DNA of 64,000 nucleotides from Ignavibacteriales bacterium (GTDB lineage Bacteria; Bacteroidota; Ignavibacteria; Ignavibacteriales; Melioribacteraceae): positions 62,001-126,000 of the forward strand of contig JACOUS010000010.1 in NCBI GenBank assembly GCA_016177735.1, in the 5' to 3' direction. Position 1 is the stretch's first letter; each line of letters opens with the position of its first letter. Position numbers and translations under genes: made by a program. The notes below the pieces were generated by a model. That model was not told the DNA's origin. It ran no database searches and saw only the letters and a program-made list of their open reading frames with translations. Below, in pieces: positions 44,551-54,503 of the stretch.

Positions 44551-45693
44551 ATGATTTTGATTCCCGAAATATTGTTTTACCTGACTTTCTTTTTGATTCT
44601 CAATTCATTTCTCATTTATCCCATTGTTGTTTATCTGCTCAGTCGAAGCAAAAGCAAAAATACTGTCATGCAGCCATGCGAGCCGACAGTTTCTGTTTTG
44701 GTTGCCGCGAATGAATTAACCGCAGAACAAATCCGAAAATTTGAAGAGATTGATTACGATAAAACAAAATTCGAATTGCTTGTTGGAATCAGCAGTTCTT
44801 CTGCCGAAGTGGATAATGACGTAAAAAATTCGCAAATGAAAATTTCGTTTTACGAAAACAAAAAAAGTAATGCGGAAATTTTGAATGACCTATCCGTAAA
44901 AGCAGCGAATGAGATATTGCTTTTCATAAATGCAGATACTCTGTTCGATAAAAATATTTTGAAAACAATTACACAAAATTTTACAGAGCCGACAGTTGGC
45001 GGAGTTTGTGGAAAATCATTATTAATCGGCGGCGAAAAGAACACGATTGAGTACCACCCCAAAAACATATTTGCTCGATACAAGAATTTAATCGAGCAAG
45101 CCGAAGACAAATGCGGTGTTGTAATCAGCAGCGGCACGGAAGTTTTTGCAATAAGACGGGAACTATATAAATCGATTCCGGTCGAAGTTCCGATCAATAT
45201 AAATTTATTTTCCTCTCTTTCTGTAATTGAACAAGGCTGCAAATTTACTTGCAGTGGTAAACCCGTCTCGTACAGAAATAAAACAGAATATTCTACTGCC
45301 GGGCACGACAAAAAAAATCCCGAAGCCGTTTCGGATTTTTACACAGTATCTTTTTTTAAGAATCTGTTTTGGAACAAAAACAAATTTTTGAGTTATGCTT
45401 TTTTGTCGCGCAAAATAACAGATCTTTCATTGCCGGGTTTATTACTGTTGTTGTTTCTATTCAGTTTTTTACTTGCCAATGAAAACCTTTTTATAAGCAA
45501 AATATATTTTCTGCAGCTTGCGTTTTACTTGCTTGCGCTCGGCGGATATCTTTTATCGTCAATAAATGTACAGCTCACAATTTTTTCGTTACCATATTAT
45601 TTTGTTATGAAGAACGCTGCTGTAGCCAAAGGCTTCATCAAATTCCGGAAAGAAAAACAGAACGCAAATAAATTACTAACTGAGATAAATTAA
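44551..45693 (+). CDS. membrane-bound family 2 glycosyltransferase
   Basis: 380 residues. An N-terminal helix (FYLTFFLILNSFLIYPIVVYLL), a GT-A catalytic domain (TVSVLVAANE, LLFINADTLFDKNIL with NAD as the DxD site, SSGTEVFAIRRELY) and three C-terminal helices. This topology is like processive or lipid-linked GT2 enzymes. The nucleotide-binding N-terminal motif is less canonical than in neighbouring GT2s. It overlaps lhgO by one base. GC content is back to the regional norm. Confidence 0.8.
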   Translation: MILIPEILFYLTFFLILNSFLIYPIVVYLLSRSKSKNTVMQPCEPTVSVLVAANELTAEQIRKFEEIDYDKTKFELLVGISSSSAEVDNDVKNSQMKISFYENKKSNAEILNDLSVKAANEILLFINADTLFDKNILKTITQNFTEPTVGGVCGKSLLIGGEKNTIEYHPKNIFARYKNLIEQAEDKCGVVISSGTEVFAIRRELYKSIPVEVPININLFSSLSVIEQGCKFTCSGKPVSYRNKTEYSTAGHDKKNPEAVSDFYTVSFFKNLFWNKNKFLSYAFLSRKITDLSLPGLLLLLFLFSFLLANENLFISKIYFLQLAFYLLALGGYLLSSINVQLTIFSLPYYFVMKNAAVAKGFIKFRKEKQNANKLLTEIN

Positions 45694-46889
45694 TGGTTTA
45701 TGATATTGTAGTAATTGGCGCCGGAATAGTTGGGCTTGCATCGAGTTTAAAACTGCTCGAGAAAAATCCTTCTTTAAAATTATTGATCATCGAAAAAGAA
45801 GATTCGATTGCAAAGCATCAAACCGGCAACAACAGCGGAGTAATTCATTCGGGAATTTACTACAAGCCCGGAAGTCTCAAAGCACAAAATTGCGTGCGCG
45901 GTTACAAAATGCTTTTGGAGTTTTGTGAAAAGAATAATGTAGAACATAAAATTTGCGGTAAAGTAATTGTTGCAGTATTTCCGGAAGAAATTCCTTACAT
46001 GGAAAAACTTTTGGAAAGAGGAAAGGAAAACGGCTTAACCGGTCTGCGCAGACTTAGCAGAGAAGAAGTAAAGGAAATTGAACCGCACGTTGAATGTTCT
46101 GCCGGGATATTAGTCCCACAAACCGGAATAATCGATTATAAAGAAGTTGCAAAAAAATATTTGGAGATTATACAAAACTACGGCGGACAAATTCAGTTCA
46201 ATCAAACAATAACCGGAATAAAAATAAAAGCAGATTACTGCGAAGTGAGTACTGAAAACGGTTCGTTCGAATCAAAGTTTGTTGTAACATGTTCGGGTTT
46301 GTATTCGGATCGAATTGCAAAGATGACACATCCAGATTTACCGATACGAATAATTCCGTTCCGCGGCGAGTACTACAAAATCAAAAAAGAGAAAAGACAT
46401 TTTGTTAAGTCGTTAATTTATCCGGTTCCCGATCCGTCATTTCCGTTTCTCGGAGTTCACTTTACAAGAATGATTGACGGTGAAGTTGAAGCCGGACCGA
46501 ATGCCGTGCTTGCCTTCAAACGCGAAGGTTATTCCAAAACAAGTTTTAGCGTGAGAGACACAATCGAAACTTTTTTGTGGAAAGGATTTCATCAAGTAGT
46601 TAAAAAGAATTGGAAGACCGGGCTCGGAGAATATTACCGTTCGTTAAACAAAAGAGCATTTGTGAAGGAACTGCAGAAAATGATCCCTGAAATTCATAGC
46701 GATGATTTGGAAAAAGGCGGAGCGGGAGTCCGTGCGCAAGCGTGCAGCAAAGACGGCGGTTTGCTCGATGATTTTTATATTGTAGAGGATAAAAGAATTT
46801 TTCATGTTTGCAACGCGCCTTCTCCGGCGGCTACAAGTTCGTTGTCAATCGGAGATTATATTTCTGAAAAAGTTTTGGCACGGTTATAA
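45693..46889 (+). CDS. lhgO: L-2-hydroxyglutarate dehydrogenase/oxidase LhgO
   Basis: 398 residues, FAD-dependent DAO fold. Dinucleotide motif VVIGAGIVGLASSLKLLE, HQTGNNSGVIHSGIYYKPGSLKA and PFRGEYYKIK, then GAGVRAQACSKDGGLLDDF are the LhgO signatures. It oxidises L-2-hydroxyglutarate to 2-oxoglutarate, a metabolite-repair reaction, passing electrons to the quinone pool. Its position inside the polysaccharide genes, overlapping a glycosyltransferase by one base, is unexpected; a sugar-acid substrate is an alternative. Confidence 0.88.
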   Translation: MVYDIVVIGAGIVGLASSLKLLEKNPSLKLLIIEKEDSIAKHQTGNNSGVIHSGIYYKPGSLKAQNCVRGYKMLLEFCEKNNVEHKICGKVIVAVFPEEIPYMEKLLERGKENGLTGLRRLSREEVKEIEPHVECSAGILVPQTGIIDYKEVAKKYLEIIQNYGGQIQFNQTITGIKIKADYCEVSTENGSFESKFVVTCSGLYSDRIAKMTHPDLPIRIIPFRGEYYKIKKEKRHFVKSLIYPVPDPSFPFLGVHFTRMIDGEVEAGPNAVLAFKREGYSKTSFSVRDTIETFLWKGFHQVVKKNWKTGLGEYYRSLNKRAFVKELQKMIPEIHSDDLEKGGAGVRAQACSKDGGLLDDFYIVEDKRIFHVCNAPSPAATSSLSIGDYISEKVLARL

Positions 46890-47019
46890 AAAACTTTGTG
46901 TGTTCTGCACTTGACCGGCGTTTTTTTGACGGAACTTTGCGAGATATTTCTTTTGGGGCAATGGGCATATAGCAAAGAGCACAGAGAAAAAATTTGGAAT
47001 AGTAAGTGAGAAAAATTAA

Positions 47020-48423
47020 TTGAACAAAAAAATTGAAAGAAGTTTTATACTCATCACGGATTTTATCACCGTGAATCTCTCATTTATATTTTTTTATCTT
47101 TTGAGAGTAGAGAGCGGAATCTTTGATCTCATTTCTCGCCCGGATTTTCTTCTGCCGCTGTTTGCAGTTTACATTTACTGGCTTCTGGTTTTTACATTTG
47201 TTGGAATGTACCGCACATGGTTTGCAGTTTCCCGTTTCGATGAACTCTCCACACTTTTCAAAGCTACATTCGTTGGAATTTTTGTTCTCTTCTTTTTAAT
47301 TGTTTACGATGATTACTTGAGCGGCACGAAAGCAACTTTTCCGTTTTACATTTTTGTTTACTGGGGAATTTTTTTAGTATTTGTCGGAGCCGGCAGATTA
47401 ACAATCAGAAGCGTGCAGAGAAATCTTTTGATCAAAGGTTTCGGAAGAAGAAACGCGCTGATCATCGGTTACAATCAAAAGGCAAATGAAATACACAGCA
47501 CAATTATCAGTCATAGAGCACTTGGACTTGATGTTGTTGGTTATGCCGCTGTTTATGCACATAATTTAGACAAAGAGTACAAAGGCATAAAAGTATGCGG
47601 CACAGTGAATAATCTGGAAAAATTGATTGACGAGTTTAACATAAAAAATATTATCGTCGCTCTCGAGTATCGTCAAGAAGATATTCTGCTTGATGTTATT
47701 GCACGATGCGAAGGAAAAAATGTTGAAATAAAAATTGTACCCGATCTGTACGATATAATAAGCGGGCAAGCGAGAACAATGCAGATTTACGGTATGCCGC
47801 TGATTGATGTTATGCCGGAGCTGATGCCGGAATGGGAAAAAAAATTAAAACGCTTGATGGACATTTCGCTTTCTTTCATTCTGCTTGCCGTAACTTTGCC
47901 GGTAACTTTATTGACTGCAATTGCGATTAAACTCGATAGCAGAGGTCCCGTTTTTTATCGTCAGGAAAGAATGGGTATGAGCGGGAAGATTTTTAAAATC
48001 GTCAAGTTCAGAACGATGGTTGCAGATGCGGAAAAACATACGGGACCGGTTTGGTCCTCGAAAGGAGATCCGCGGATAACACACATTGGGGCGTTGATAA
48101 GAAAAGTACGCATTGATGAAATTCCGCAAGTGTTTAATGTTTTTAAAGGCGATATGAGTTTTGTCGGTCCGCGTCCTGAAAGACCGTTCTTTGTTGAGCA
48201 GTTATCGCAAGAAATTCCGCTTTACAAAAGAAGATTGAAAGTTCGTCCGGGCATCACCGGCTGGGCGCAAGTTAAACACAAGTACGATGAATCGGTTGAA
48301 GATGTGAAAACAAAACTCCGCTACGATTTGTTTTATATCGAGAACATGAGCTTGAGAATGGATTTTAAAATAATTTTCAGAACAATTTTTGTTGTACTTT
48401 TTGGAAAAGGACACTACGAGTAA
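47020..48423 (+). CDS. polyprenyl-phosphate sugar-1-phosphate transferase (WcaJ/WbaP type)
   Basis: 467 residues starting at TTG 47020, the first codon after an in-frame TAA. Four N-terminal helices, a CoA-binding-like Rossmann domain (NALIIGYNQKANEI) and a PGT domain: FYRQERMGMSGKIFKIVKFRTM, RIDEIPQVFNV (catalytic Asp-Glu, about 365), SFVGPRPERP and RPGITGWAQV. It starts repeat-unit synthesis by loading a sugar phosphate on undecaprenyl phosphate. A nested palindrome follows its stop. Confidence 0.92.
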   Translation: MNKKIERSFILITDFITVNLSFIFFYLLRVESGIFDLISRPDFLLPLFAVYIYWLLVFTFVGMYRTWFAVSRFDELSTLFKATFVGIFVLFFLIVYDDYLSGTKATFPFYIFVYWGIFLVFVGAGRLTIRSVQRNLLIKGFGRRNALIIGYNQKANEIHSTIISHRALGLDVVGYAAVYAHNLDKEYKGIKVCGTVNNLEKLIDEFNIKNIIVALEYRQEDILLDVIARCEGKNVEIKIVPDLYDIISGQARTMQIYGMPLIDVMPELMPEWEKKLKRLMDISLSFILLAVTLPVTLLTAIAIKLDSRGPVFYRQERMGMSGKIFKIVKFRTMVADAEKHTGPVWSSKGDPRITHIGALIRKVRIDEIPQVFNVFKGDMSFVGPRPERPFFVEQLSQEIPLYKRRLKVRPGITGWAQVKHKYDESVEDVKTKLRYDLFYIENMSLRMDFKIIFRTIFVVLFGKGHYE

Positions 48424-48441
48424 TTTGTATATAGCAATTTA

Positions 48442-48532
48442 CTTTGCGAACTCTTCGCCTTCTCAGCGCACTCTGCGCTTACCCGCCGTTTTTTGGCGGG
48501 GTTAAAGCTTTTAAAACGCAGAGATCGCAAAG
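48442..48532. repeat. nested palindrome after the sugar transferase gene
   Basis: Three concentric inverted pairs: CTTTGCGA (48442) with TCGCAAAG (48525), CTCTGCG (48471) with CGCAGAG (48517), and CCCGCC (48482) with GGCGGG (48495). It may act as a terminator or be a mobile repeat. Confidence 0.7.
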
Positions 48533-48615
48533 GATGCGCAGAGCTTCCACACAAAAACAAGAACAAGCGCAGAGAAATAAACTTTTGGACAAGAATATGC
48601 TGAGTAATCTATAAT

Positions 48616-49332
48616 ATGAAAACACTTGTAATAATACCGACATACGACGAGATCAATAACATTCAAAAAATGATTCCGGCAATTCTCGAATCGTATCCCG
48701 AATTGAACATTCTGATTGTTGATGATAATTCGCCGGACGGCACCGCCGATTCTGTAAAAAGTTTTTCCGAAAAAGATAAACGTGTTTTCCTGATAAAGCG
48801 CGAAGGGAAACTTGGATTAGGGACAGCGTACGTTGAAGGATTCAAATTCATGCTGTCGAATGGCTACGATGCAGTCATTCAGATGGATGCGGATTTTTCG
48901 CACGACCCGAAAGAACTTGCGGCATTTTTGGAAACTATAAAAAATTATGATCTCGTAATCGGAAGCCGCTACATCGAGGGTGTGCGTGTAATTAATTGGC
49001 CCATCAGAAGGCTGCTGCTCAGTTACTTTGCAAATCTTTACACAAGAATAATCACCGGCATGCCGGTAAAAGATGCAACCGGCGGATTCAAATGTTTCAG
49101 AAGAGAAGTTCTTCAATCAATCAATCTCGAAAAAATTCATTCCAACGGCTACTCATTTCAAATCGAGATGAACTACATTGCGTGGAAAAAGAAATTCAAA
49201 CTGGTTGAAATACCGATAACGTTTGTTGACCGCGTTCACGGTACATCAAAGATGTCCAAAAAAATTGTACACGAAGCAATAACCATGGTTTGGAAACTGA
49301 GAATAAAATCAATCTTCGGCACATTAAATTGA
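48616..49332 (+). CDS. DPM1/Ppm-like polyprenol-phosphate glycosyltransferase
   Basis: 238 residues, GT2. TLVIIPTYDEINNIQKMIPAIL, LIVDDNSPDGTADSV, GLGTAYVEGFKF, AVIQMDADFSHDPKEL (DAD site), LVIGSRYIEGV, ATGGFKCFRREVL and EIPITFVDRVHGTSKMSKK match dolichol-phosphate-mannose synthase and bacterial Ppm1 without membrane anchors. It would make polyprenyl-phosphate mannose or a similar donor, probably for protein O-glycosylation or envelope glycans. Seven bases separate it from the next gene. Confidence 0.9.
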   Translation: MKTLVIIPTYDEINNIQKMIPAILESYPELNILIVDDNSPDGTADSVKSFSEKDKRVFLIKREGKLGLGTAYVEGFKFMLSNGYDAVIQMDADFSHDPKELAAFLETIKNYDLVIGSRYIEGVRVINWPIRRLLLSYFANLYTRIITGMPVKDATGGFKCFRREVLQSINLEKIHSNGYSFQIEMNYIAWKKKFKLVEIPITFVDRVHGTSKMSKKIVHEAITMVWKLRIKSIFGTLN

Positions 49333-49339
49333 TTAGCGG

Positions 49340-51334
49340 ATGCTTGACCTATCAATAATAATAGTTAACTACAACGTTAAAGAGTTCGCGCTGAACCTTC
49401 TGGCATCGATTAACAAAGCGCTGAAAAATATTTCTTCGGAAATAATTTTGGTTGACAATGCTTCCGATGACGGCAGTGTAGAGTTGATAGGCGAAAAATA
49501 TCCCGATGTAAAAATTATCGTCAACAAAAATAATGTTGGATTCGGCTCAGCAAACAATCAAGCTCTCGAAATAGCAAAAGGAAAATATCTTCTGTTGATT
49601 AATCCCGATACAATTGTTAAAGAAGATACTTTTGCAAAGATGATTGAATTCTTCGAAGCAAATCCGCAAGCCGGAATTGCCGGATGTAAAGTTTTGAATC
49701 CCGACGGTTCGTTACAGCTTGCATGCAGAAGAGGCTTTCCGGGTCCGTGGACTTCATTCACGAAAGTTATGGGCTTGAGCACACTTTTTCCGAAGAGCAG
49801 ATTGTTTGCAAAATATAATCTCACCTACCTCGATGAAAACCAGACGTACGAAGTTGATGCTGTAAGCGGTGCATTTTTGATGATGCGGAAAAGTGTTTAC
49901 GAAAAGATCGGCGGCTTCGACCGGCAGTTTTTCATGTACGGCGAAGACCTCGATCTTTGTTATCGCACACAGCAAGCCGGCTGGAAAGTTTATTACGTGA
50001 ACTCAACCGAAATTATTCATTACAAAGGAGAGAGTACAAAGCGCAGCAGCATCGACGAAACAAAAATTTTTTACGATGCGATGCATCTTTTTGTGCGCAA
50101 ACATTTTTCTTCTTCTTTTCTTGTTGAAGTTATTTTGCAGACCGCAATCCTTTTCCGCAGACTGATTGCTTTTGCAAATGTTTACAAACTTGCACTGGTA
50201 GGAATTGCAGTCGATTTCGGAATTTTTAGTGTATCGGTTTATCTCGCAGAAAAAATTTATGCAAATGAAAGATGGATCGGTTTTCCGCAGTTTGCAATTC
50301 CGTGGGTCTATTTTGCGCCGGCGCTTCTGCAGATCTTTATTTCGATCATCGGCGGTGCATATAAAAAAATTACTCTTTCCGTTCTTCGCTGTACCGTTTC
50401 GCTCTTTGCCGGAATGATTGTGCTTGCGGCGCTGACTTATTTTTTCAAACAATTTGCGTTCAGCCGTGCTGTTGTTCTAATTACTTATATCATTGCTTTC
50501 TTTTCGTTTTCACTTTGGAGAATTTTATTAAAAGTTGTATTCAAGGTTGGTCTTGATGCAAATACGCGAAAAGGGAGAACACTAATTGTTGGAAACGAAG
50601 CGAGAGCCGGCGACCTCGCATCAAAATTAAAATCCGATTTGACAAGTTTGTATCAGGTTGTGGGAATTATCGGGCTTACAAGAAAAATGATTGGCGAATC
50701 AATCGGCAATTACAAAGTGCTCGGCGCACTCGATAACATCGGTAAAGTTATCGCGGAGAAAAAAATCAACAAAGTAATTTTTTCGTCCGAAGGGGTTTCG
50801 TTCAATCAAATGTTTGCAGTTGTTTCGGAATGCCAGGGTATGAACGTTGAATTCATGGTTGCCGGCAACGAGCTTGATTATCTTGTGGGGAAATCTTCAA
50901 TATCAATGCTTGATGATATTCCGCTTTTAAAAGTTCAGTACAATATTTCTTCTTTCGTTCACAAAAAAACAAAACAGATATTCGATTTCTTTTTCAGTTT
51001 AATCTTAATTTTACTTTTGGTTCACCCTTTCATATATTTATTTCAAAAGTTCACGTCGAAAAAGAGCGACTTAATTCAATTCATACTCGGAGTTCCAAAA
51101 GTATTAAGTGGAGAAAAAAGTTTTGTAGGACCACGCAGTTCAACGCACATCGGTGAACTTTATATTGGCAAAACCGGGTTGACCGGTTTTTGGTTTGTTG
51201 AAAGCATAAATGAAAATGATACCGATGAAATGAACAAGCTCGATCTTTTTTATGCGAAGAACCAGAATATCTGGCTCGACTTTGAAATTCTTGGAAGAAC
51301 ATTTTCGAAAATATTTTTTAGGACGGAGTTATAA
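49340..51334 (+). CDS. GT2 glycosyltransferase fused to a degenerate WcaJ-like module
   Basis: 664 residues. Residues 1 to ~265 are a full GT2 domain ([64 protein letters not shown]). Then come about four membrane helices, a Rossmann part ([18 protein letters not shown]) and a C-terminal stretch that aligns with the end of sugar transferases ([44 protein letters not shown]). The PGT catalytic parts KFRTM and DE-P-Q present in the gene at 47020 are missing, so this half is probably inactive and structural. It overlaps accA by one base. Confidence 0.87.
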   Translation: MLDLSIIIVNYNVKEFALNLLASINKALKNISSEIILVDNASDDGSVELIGEKYPDVKIIVNKNNVGFGSANNQALEIAKGKYLLLINPDTIVKEDTFAKMIEFFEANPQAGIAGCKVLNPDGSLQLACRRGFPGPWTSFTKVMGLSTLFPKSRLFAKYNLTYLDENQTYEVDAVSGAFLMMRKSVYEKIGGFDRQFFMYGEDLDLCYRTQQAGWKVYYVNSTEIIHYKGESTKRSSIDETKIFYDAMHLFVRKHFSSSFLVEVILQTAILFRRLIAFANVYKLALVGIAVDFGIFSVSVYLAEKIYANERWIGFPQFAIPWVYFAPALLQIFISIIGGAYKKITLSVLRCTVSLFAGMIVLAALTYFFKQFAFSRAVVLITYIIAFFSFSLWRILLKVVFKVGLDANTRKGRTLIVGNEARAGDLASKLKSDLTSLYQVVGIIGLTRKMIGESIGNYKVLGALDNIGKVIAEKKINKVIFSSEGVSFNQMFAVVSECQGMNVEFMVAGNELDYLVGKSSISMLDDIPLLKVQYNISSFVHKKTKQIFDFFFSLILILLLVHPFIYLFQKFTSKKSDLIQFILGVPKVLSGEKSFVGPRSSTHIGELYIGKTGLTGFWFVESINENDTDEMNKLDLFYAKNQNIWLDFEILGRTFSKIFFRTEL

Positions 51335-52284
51335 TGGCAAAAAACGTTCTTGATTTTGAAAAACCGATTATTGAATTAGAAAACAAAATCGAGGAAATGA
51401 GAAAGTATGAAGGGCATCTTGATATTTCCGATGAAATTAAAACGCTTGAAGAAAAAGTTTTACAGCTCAAAAAAAATATTTATGATAACCTAACGCGCTG
51501 GCAGAGAGTACAGCTTGCACGCCACCCCGAAAGACCTTACACACTCGATTACATTTACATGATTACGGAAAATTTTGTTGAACTTCATGGTGACCGTTTG
51601 TTTAAAGATGATCATGCGATAGTCGGCGGCTTTGCATCGCTTGATGAATACAAAGTAATGATAATCGGTCATCAAAAAGGGCGCGATACAAAATCAAACT
51701 TGTTTAGAAATTTCGGAATGCCGAATCCCGAAGGTTACAGAAAAGCATTGCGCTTGATGAAGCTTGCTGAAAAATTCGGGAAGCCGGTTATTGCGATGCT
51801 CGATACGCCCGGTGCGTATCCAGGGTTAGAAGCCGAACAGCGCGGACAAGCGGAAGCAATCGCGCGCAATCTTCTCGAGATGAGCCGCCTTCGTGTTCCG
51901 ATAATAATTACAATTATCGGCGAAGGTGCAAGCGGCGGCGCGCTCGGTATTGGAATCGGCGATAGAATTTTGATGTTGCAGAATACATGGTACTCGGTTA
52001 TCAGTCCGGAATCTTGTTCAAGTATTTTATGGCGGAGCTGGGATTACAAAGAACAAGCTGCCGAATCCTTAAAACTAACTGCCGAAGATTTACTCGAACA
52101 AAAGATTATTGATCGAATAATTCCCGAACCGCTCGGCGGCGCACACAAAGATCATCAAGTAATGGCAAACAGATTAAAAGCGGTACTCAAAGAAGAACTT
52201 GCGGCACTTATTAAAGTTAAGCCCGATAAACTTGTTCAGAACCGTTTGGAAAAATTCGGCAAGATGGGAGTATTCCAAGAATAA
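51334..52284 (+). CDS. accA: acetyl-CoA carboxylase carboxyltransferase alpha subunit
   Basis: 316 residues. [16 protein letters not shown] at the start, [52 protein letters not shown] split across the carboxyltransferase core, [21 protein letters not shown] and [12 protein letters not shown] are AccA hallmarks. It forms malonyl-CoA with AccB, AccC and AccD (none in the window). Its overlap with a glycosyltransferase gene implies shared transcription of lipid and envelope-glycan functions. Confidence 0.96.
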   Translation: MAKNVLDFEKPIIELENKIEEMRKYEGHLDISDEIKTLEEKVLQLKKNIYDNLTRWQRVQLARHPERPYTLDYIYMITENFVELHGDRLFKDDHAIVGGFASLDEYKVMIIGHQKGRDTKSNLFRNFGMPNPEGYRKALRLMKLAEKFGKPVIAMLDTPGAYPGLEAEQRGQAEAIARNLLEMSRLRVPIIITIIGEGASGGALGIGIGDRILMLQNTWYSVISPESCSSILWRSWDYKEQAAESLKLTAEDLLEQKIIDRIIPEPLGGAHKDHQVMANRLKAVLKEELAALIKVKPDKLVQNRLEKFGKMGVFQE

Positions 52285-52431
52285 TATTCAATGCTCAAAT
52301 CCCAAATAACAAATTGAATTGAGATTGAGTAATGTTGTTAATGAATTGTTAATATTTTGATCCATAATCTAAAAAGTGTGCGTGAAATGTATGTTTATCT
52401 ATTTGAACTCATCTCCCAACCCTCTCTTAAA

Positions 52432-52460
52432 CTTGTCCGCCGAAGGTCGGGCTTGTCCGC
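52432..52460. repeat. GC-rich 29-nt repeat, copy 1
   Basis: Contains the internal direct repeat CTTGTCCGC flanking CGAAGGTCGGG. It matches 55498-55526 at 27 of 29 positions. It lies in the 270-base accA-thioesterase gap, which otherwise holds nothing recognisable apart from a lone CGTGGCAATTTT at 52522 that matches the end of the structured repeat in reverse. Confidence 0.7.
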
Positions 52461-52554
52461 CCTCTTCTTGGCTGGGGTGAGGTCATTATTTATTGTAGCT
52501 TTTCACGCAGTCTCTAATGGTCGTGGCAATTTTTTTTGTGGATAAAATATAATT

Positions 52555-52980
52555 ATGCTCACTCACACTACGGAAATTCGTGTCCGGTATGCAGACACAG
52601 ATAAAATGGAATTTGTTTACAACGGTAAATATCTCGAATACTTTGAAGTCGGGAGAACGGAGCTGCTTCGTTCTGTTGGCTTAGCTTATAGCGAAGTTGA
52701 AAAAATGGGTTACCAGCTTCCTCTGCTTGAAGCCGGTTTAAAATATTTCAACCCGGCTCGTTACGATGATCTGCTTTTGATTAAGGCATCTGTTCACGAA
52801 CTTTACTCTCCCAAAGTTCACATCGTTTACGAAGTGAAAAGAAAAACAGACGATGAATTAATTGCCGAGGGTTTTACGACACATATTTTTATGAAAGCCG
52901 AAACAAAGAAAGCGGTTCGTCCTCCTAAAATTTATGTTGATGCGCTGGCACCTTTTTTCAAAAAAGAAATTGTTGTATAA
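52555..52980 (+). CDS. YbgC-type acyl-CoA thioesterase
   Basis: 141 residues, hot-dog fold. IRVRYADTDKMEFVYNGKYLEYFEVGRTELLR carries the thioesterase Asp and the helix-start pattern of YbgC/FadM proteins (the usual Gly is replaced by Glu in DKMEFVY), followed by ARYDDLLLIKASV. It hydrolyses acyl-CoA, in some families associated with Tol-Pal or phospholipid turnover. Next gene begins 35 bases on. No Shine-Dalgarno visible. Confidence 0.88.
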   Translation: MLTHTTEIRVRYADTDKMEFVYNGKYLEYFEVGRTELLRSVGLAYSEVEKMGYQLPLLEAGLKYFNPARYDDLLLIKASVHELYSPKVHIVYEVKRKTDDELIAEGFTTHIFMKAETKKAVRPPKIYVDALAPFFKKEIVV

Positions 52981-53015
52981 AGTTTCGCGGGCTCGATCCG
53001 CACTTATCTTTTAAA

Positions 53016-54503
53016 ATGATAGAAAAGATTAAAGAACTCACCAAAGACACTGCGATATATGGTATTAGTACAATCGTTGGAAGATTTCTCGGATTTGTGC
53101 TGACCCCTTTTTATACCCATGTTCTGCCGGATACAGCAGAAATGGGAATCTTCAACAATTATTACGCCGCGATTGCCTTTCTAAATGTAATTTTTATTTA
53201 CGGAATGGATTCGGCATTCATGAAGTATGCTTCTTTAACTTCCGGTACTGAAAAGAAAAAAATTTTTTCAACCGGTTTTATTGCCGTAATTATCTCTTCG
53301 ATATTATTTGCGCTTGTGTTGTTTGTTCTGCAGACTCCTTTTCTCAACTATCTCGATATTCCGCAAAAGTTTTTGCAAGGCGATCCCAATAAATTTTTCC
53401 GATTCTTCTATTATCTGATTTTGATTTTAATTCTCGATACGATCACTTTAATTCCGTTTGCATACTTGAGACTGGAAAGAAAATCAAAAAGGTTTGCGTT
53501 GATTAGATTGATTAACATTTTTTTGAATCTTGTTCTCAATCTGATTTTCTTTTTGGTTCTTCGCTGGGGACTTGAATCGATCTTTATTGCGAATCTTATT
53601 GCTTCGCTGCTCAATCTTGTTTTATTGATGCCTGATATTTTAAGGAATTTTGAGAAGAGAGTTGACAAAGAGTTGTTGAAGAAAATGTTAATCTTCGGAA
53701 TTCCATATTTACCGGCAAGTATTTCCGCAACGATTGTGCAGGTGATTGACAGACCGATAGTAGAAAAATTAACTAACTACGAAACGCTCGGTGTTTATTC
53801 TGCATCTTACAAACTCGGCACATTGATGATGCTTGTAGTAATGATGTTTCAGTTTGCGTGGCAGCCCTTCTTTTTAACAAATGCTAAAGAAGAAAACGCA
53901 AAAGATATTTTCGCAAAAGTGCTCACTCTATTTGTTCTCTTTACAAGCTTTTTGTGGGTTGTCATTTCTTTGTTTATCGATGATGTAGTTAAGATGGAAT
54001 TTTTCGGGCTATCGCTTTACAAGCAAGAATATCATGAAGGACTTGTGATCGTGCCGATAGTTCTTCTCGGTTACTTGTTCAACGGAATCTATTATAACTT
54101 CCAAGCCGGAATTTATATCGAGGATAAGACAAAATATTTTCCGATTGTTACCGGAATTGGCGCTGTTGTGAACGTTGCTGTAAATTTTTTGTTGATACCT
54201 GAAATCGGAATTATAGGTGCGGCACTCGCTACACTTGCGGCGTACATTGCGATGGCTGTTTCGCTTTTTTATTTCTCGCAAAAATTTTATAAAGTTAAAT
54301 ATGAATACAACCGCATCACAAAAATTTTGTCTTTGTTGTTTGCAACAACGGGAGTTTATTATTATATATTTTATAACTTCGGGTTGACGCTCGCAATCAA
54401 GTTTGTGATGTTGATCGGATTTATTTCGGCAGTCTTTGTTCTGCGCATCATTACTAAAGATGAATTTGTAAAACTCAGCAAAATGTTGTTGAGGGGGAAG
54501 TAA
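53016..54503 (+). CDS. second polysaccharide flippase (MOP superfamily)
   Basis: 495 residues, about 14 membrane helices. The N-terminus LTKDTAIYGISTIVGRFLGFVLTPFYTHVL and the middle segment FGIPYLPASISATIVQVIDRPIVEKL are typical of polysaccharide biosynthesis C-terminal-domain proteins. Unlike the Wzx at 37917, its base composition equals that of the housekeeping genes, so it may serve a conserved glycan or lipid-linked substrate instead of the variable polymer. Confidence 0.87.
   Translation: MIEKIKELTKDTAIYGISTIVGRFLGFVLTPFYTHVLPDTAEMGIFNNYYAAIAFLNVIFIYGMDSAFMKYASLTSGTEKKKIFSTGFIAVIISSILFALVLFVLQTPFLNYLDIPQKFLQGDPNKFFRFFYYLILILILDTITLIPFAYLRLERKSKRFALIRLINIFLNLVLNLIFFLVLRWGLESIFIANLIASLLNLVLLMPDILRNFEKRVDKELLKKMLIFGIPYLPASISATIVQVIDRPIVEKLTNYETLGVYSASYKLGTLMMLVVMMFQFAWQPFFLTNAKEENAKDIFAKVLTLFVLFTSFLWVVISLFIDDVVKMEFFGLSLYKQEYHEGLVIVPIVLLGYLFNGIYYNFQAGIYIEDKTKYFPIVTGIGAVVNVAVNFLLIPEIGIIGAALATLAAYIAMAVSLFYFSQKFYKVKYEYNRITKILSLLFATTGVYYYIFYNFGLTLAIKFVMLIGFISAVFVLRIITKDEFVKLSKMLLRGK

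Noticed and set aside
52357-52545. 62-codon frame in the accA-thioesterase gap
   Set aside because: It translates through the GC-rich repeat, has no ribosome-binding site and no recognisable protein features.
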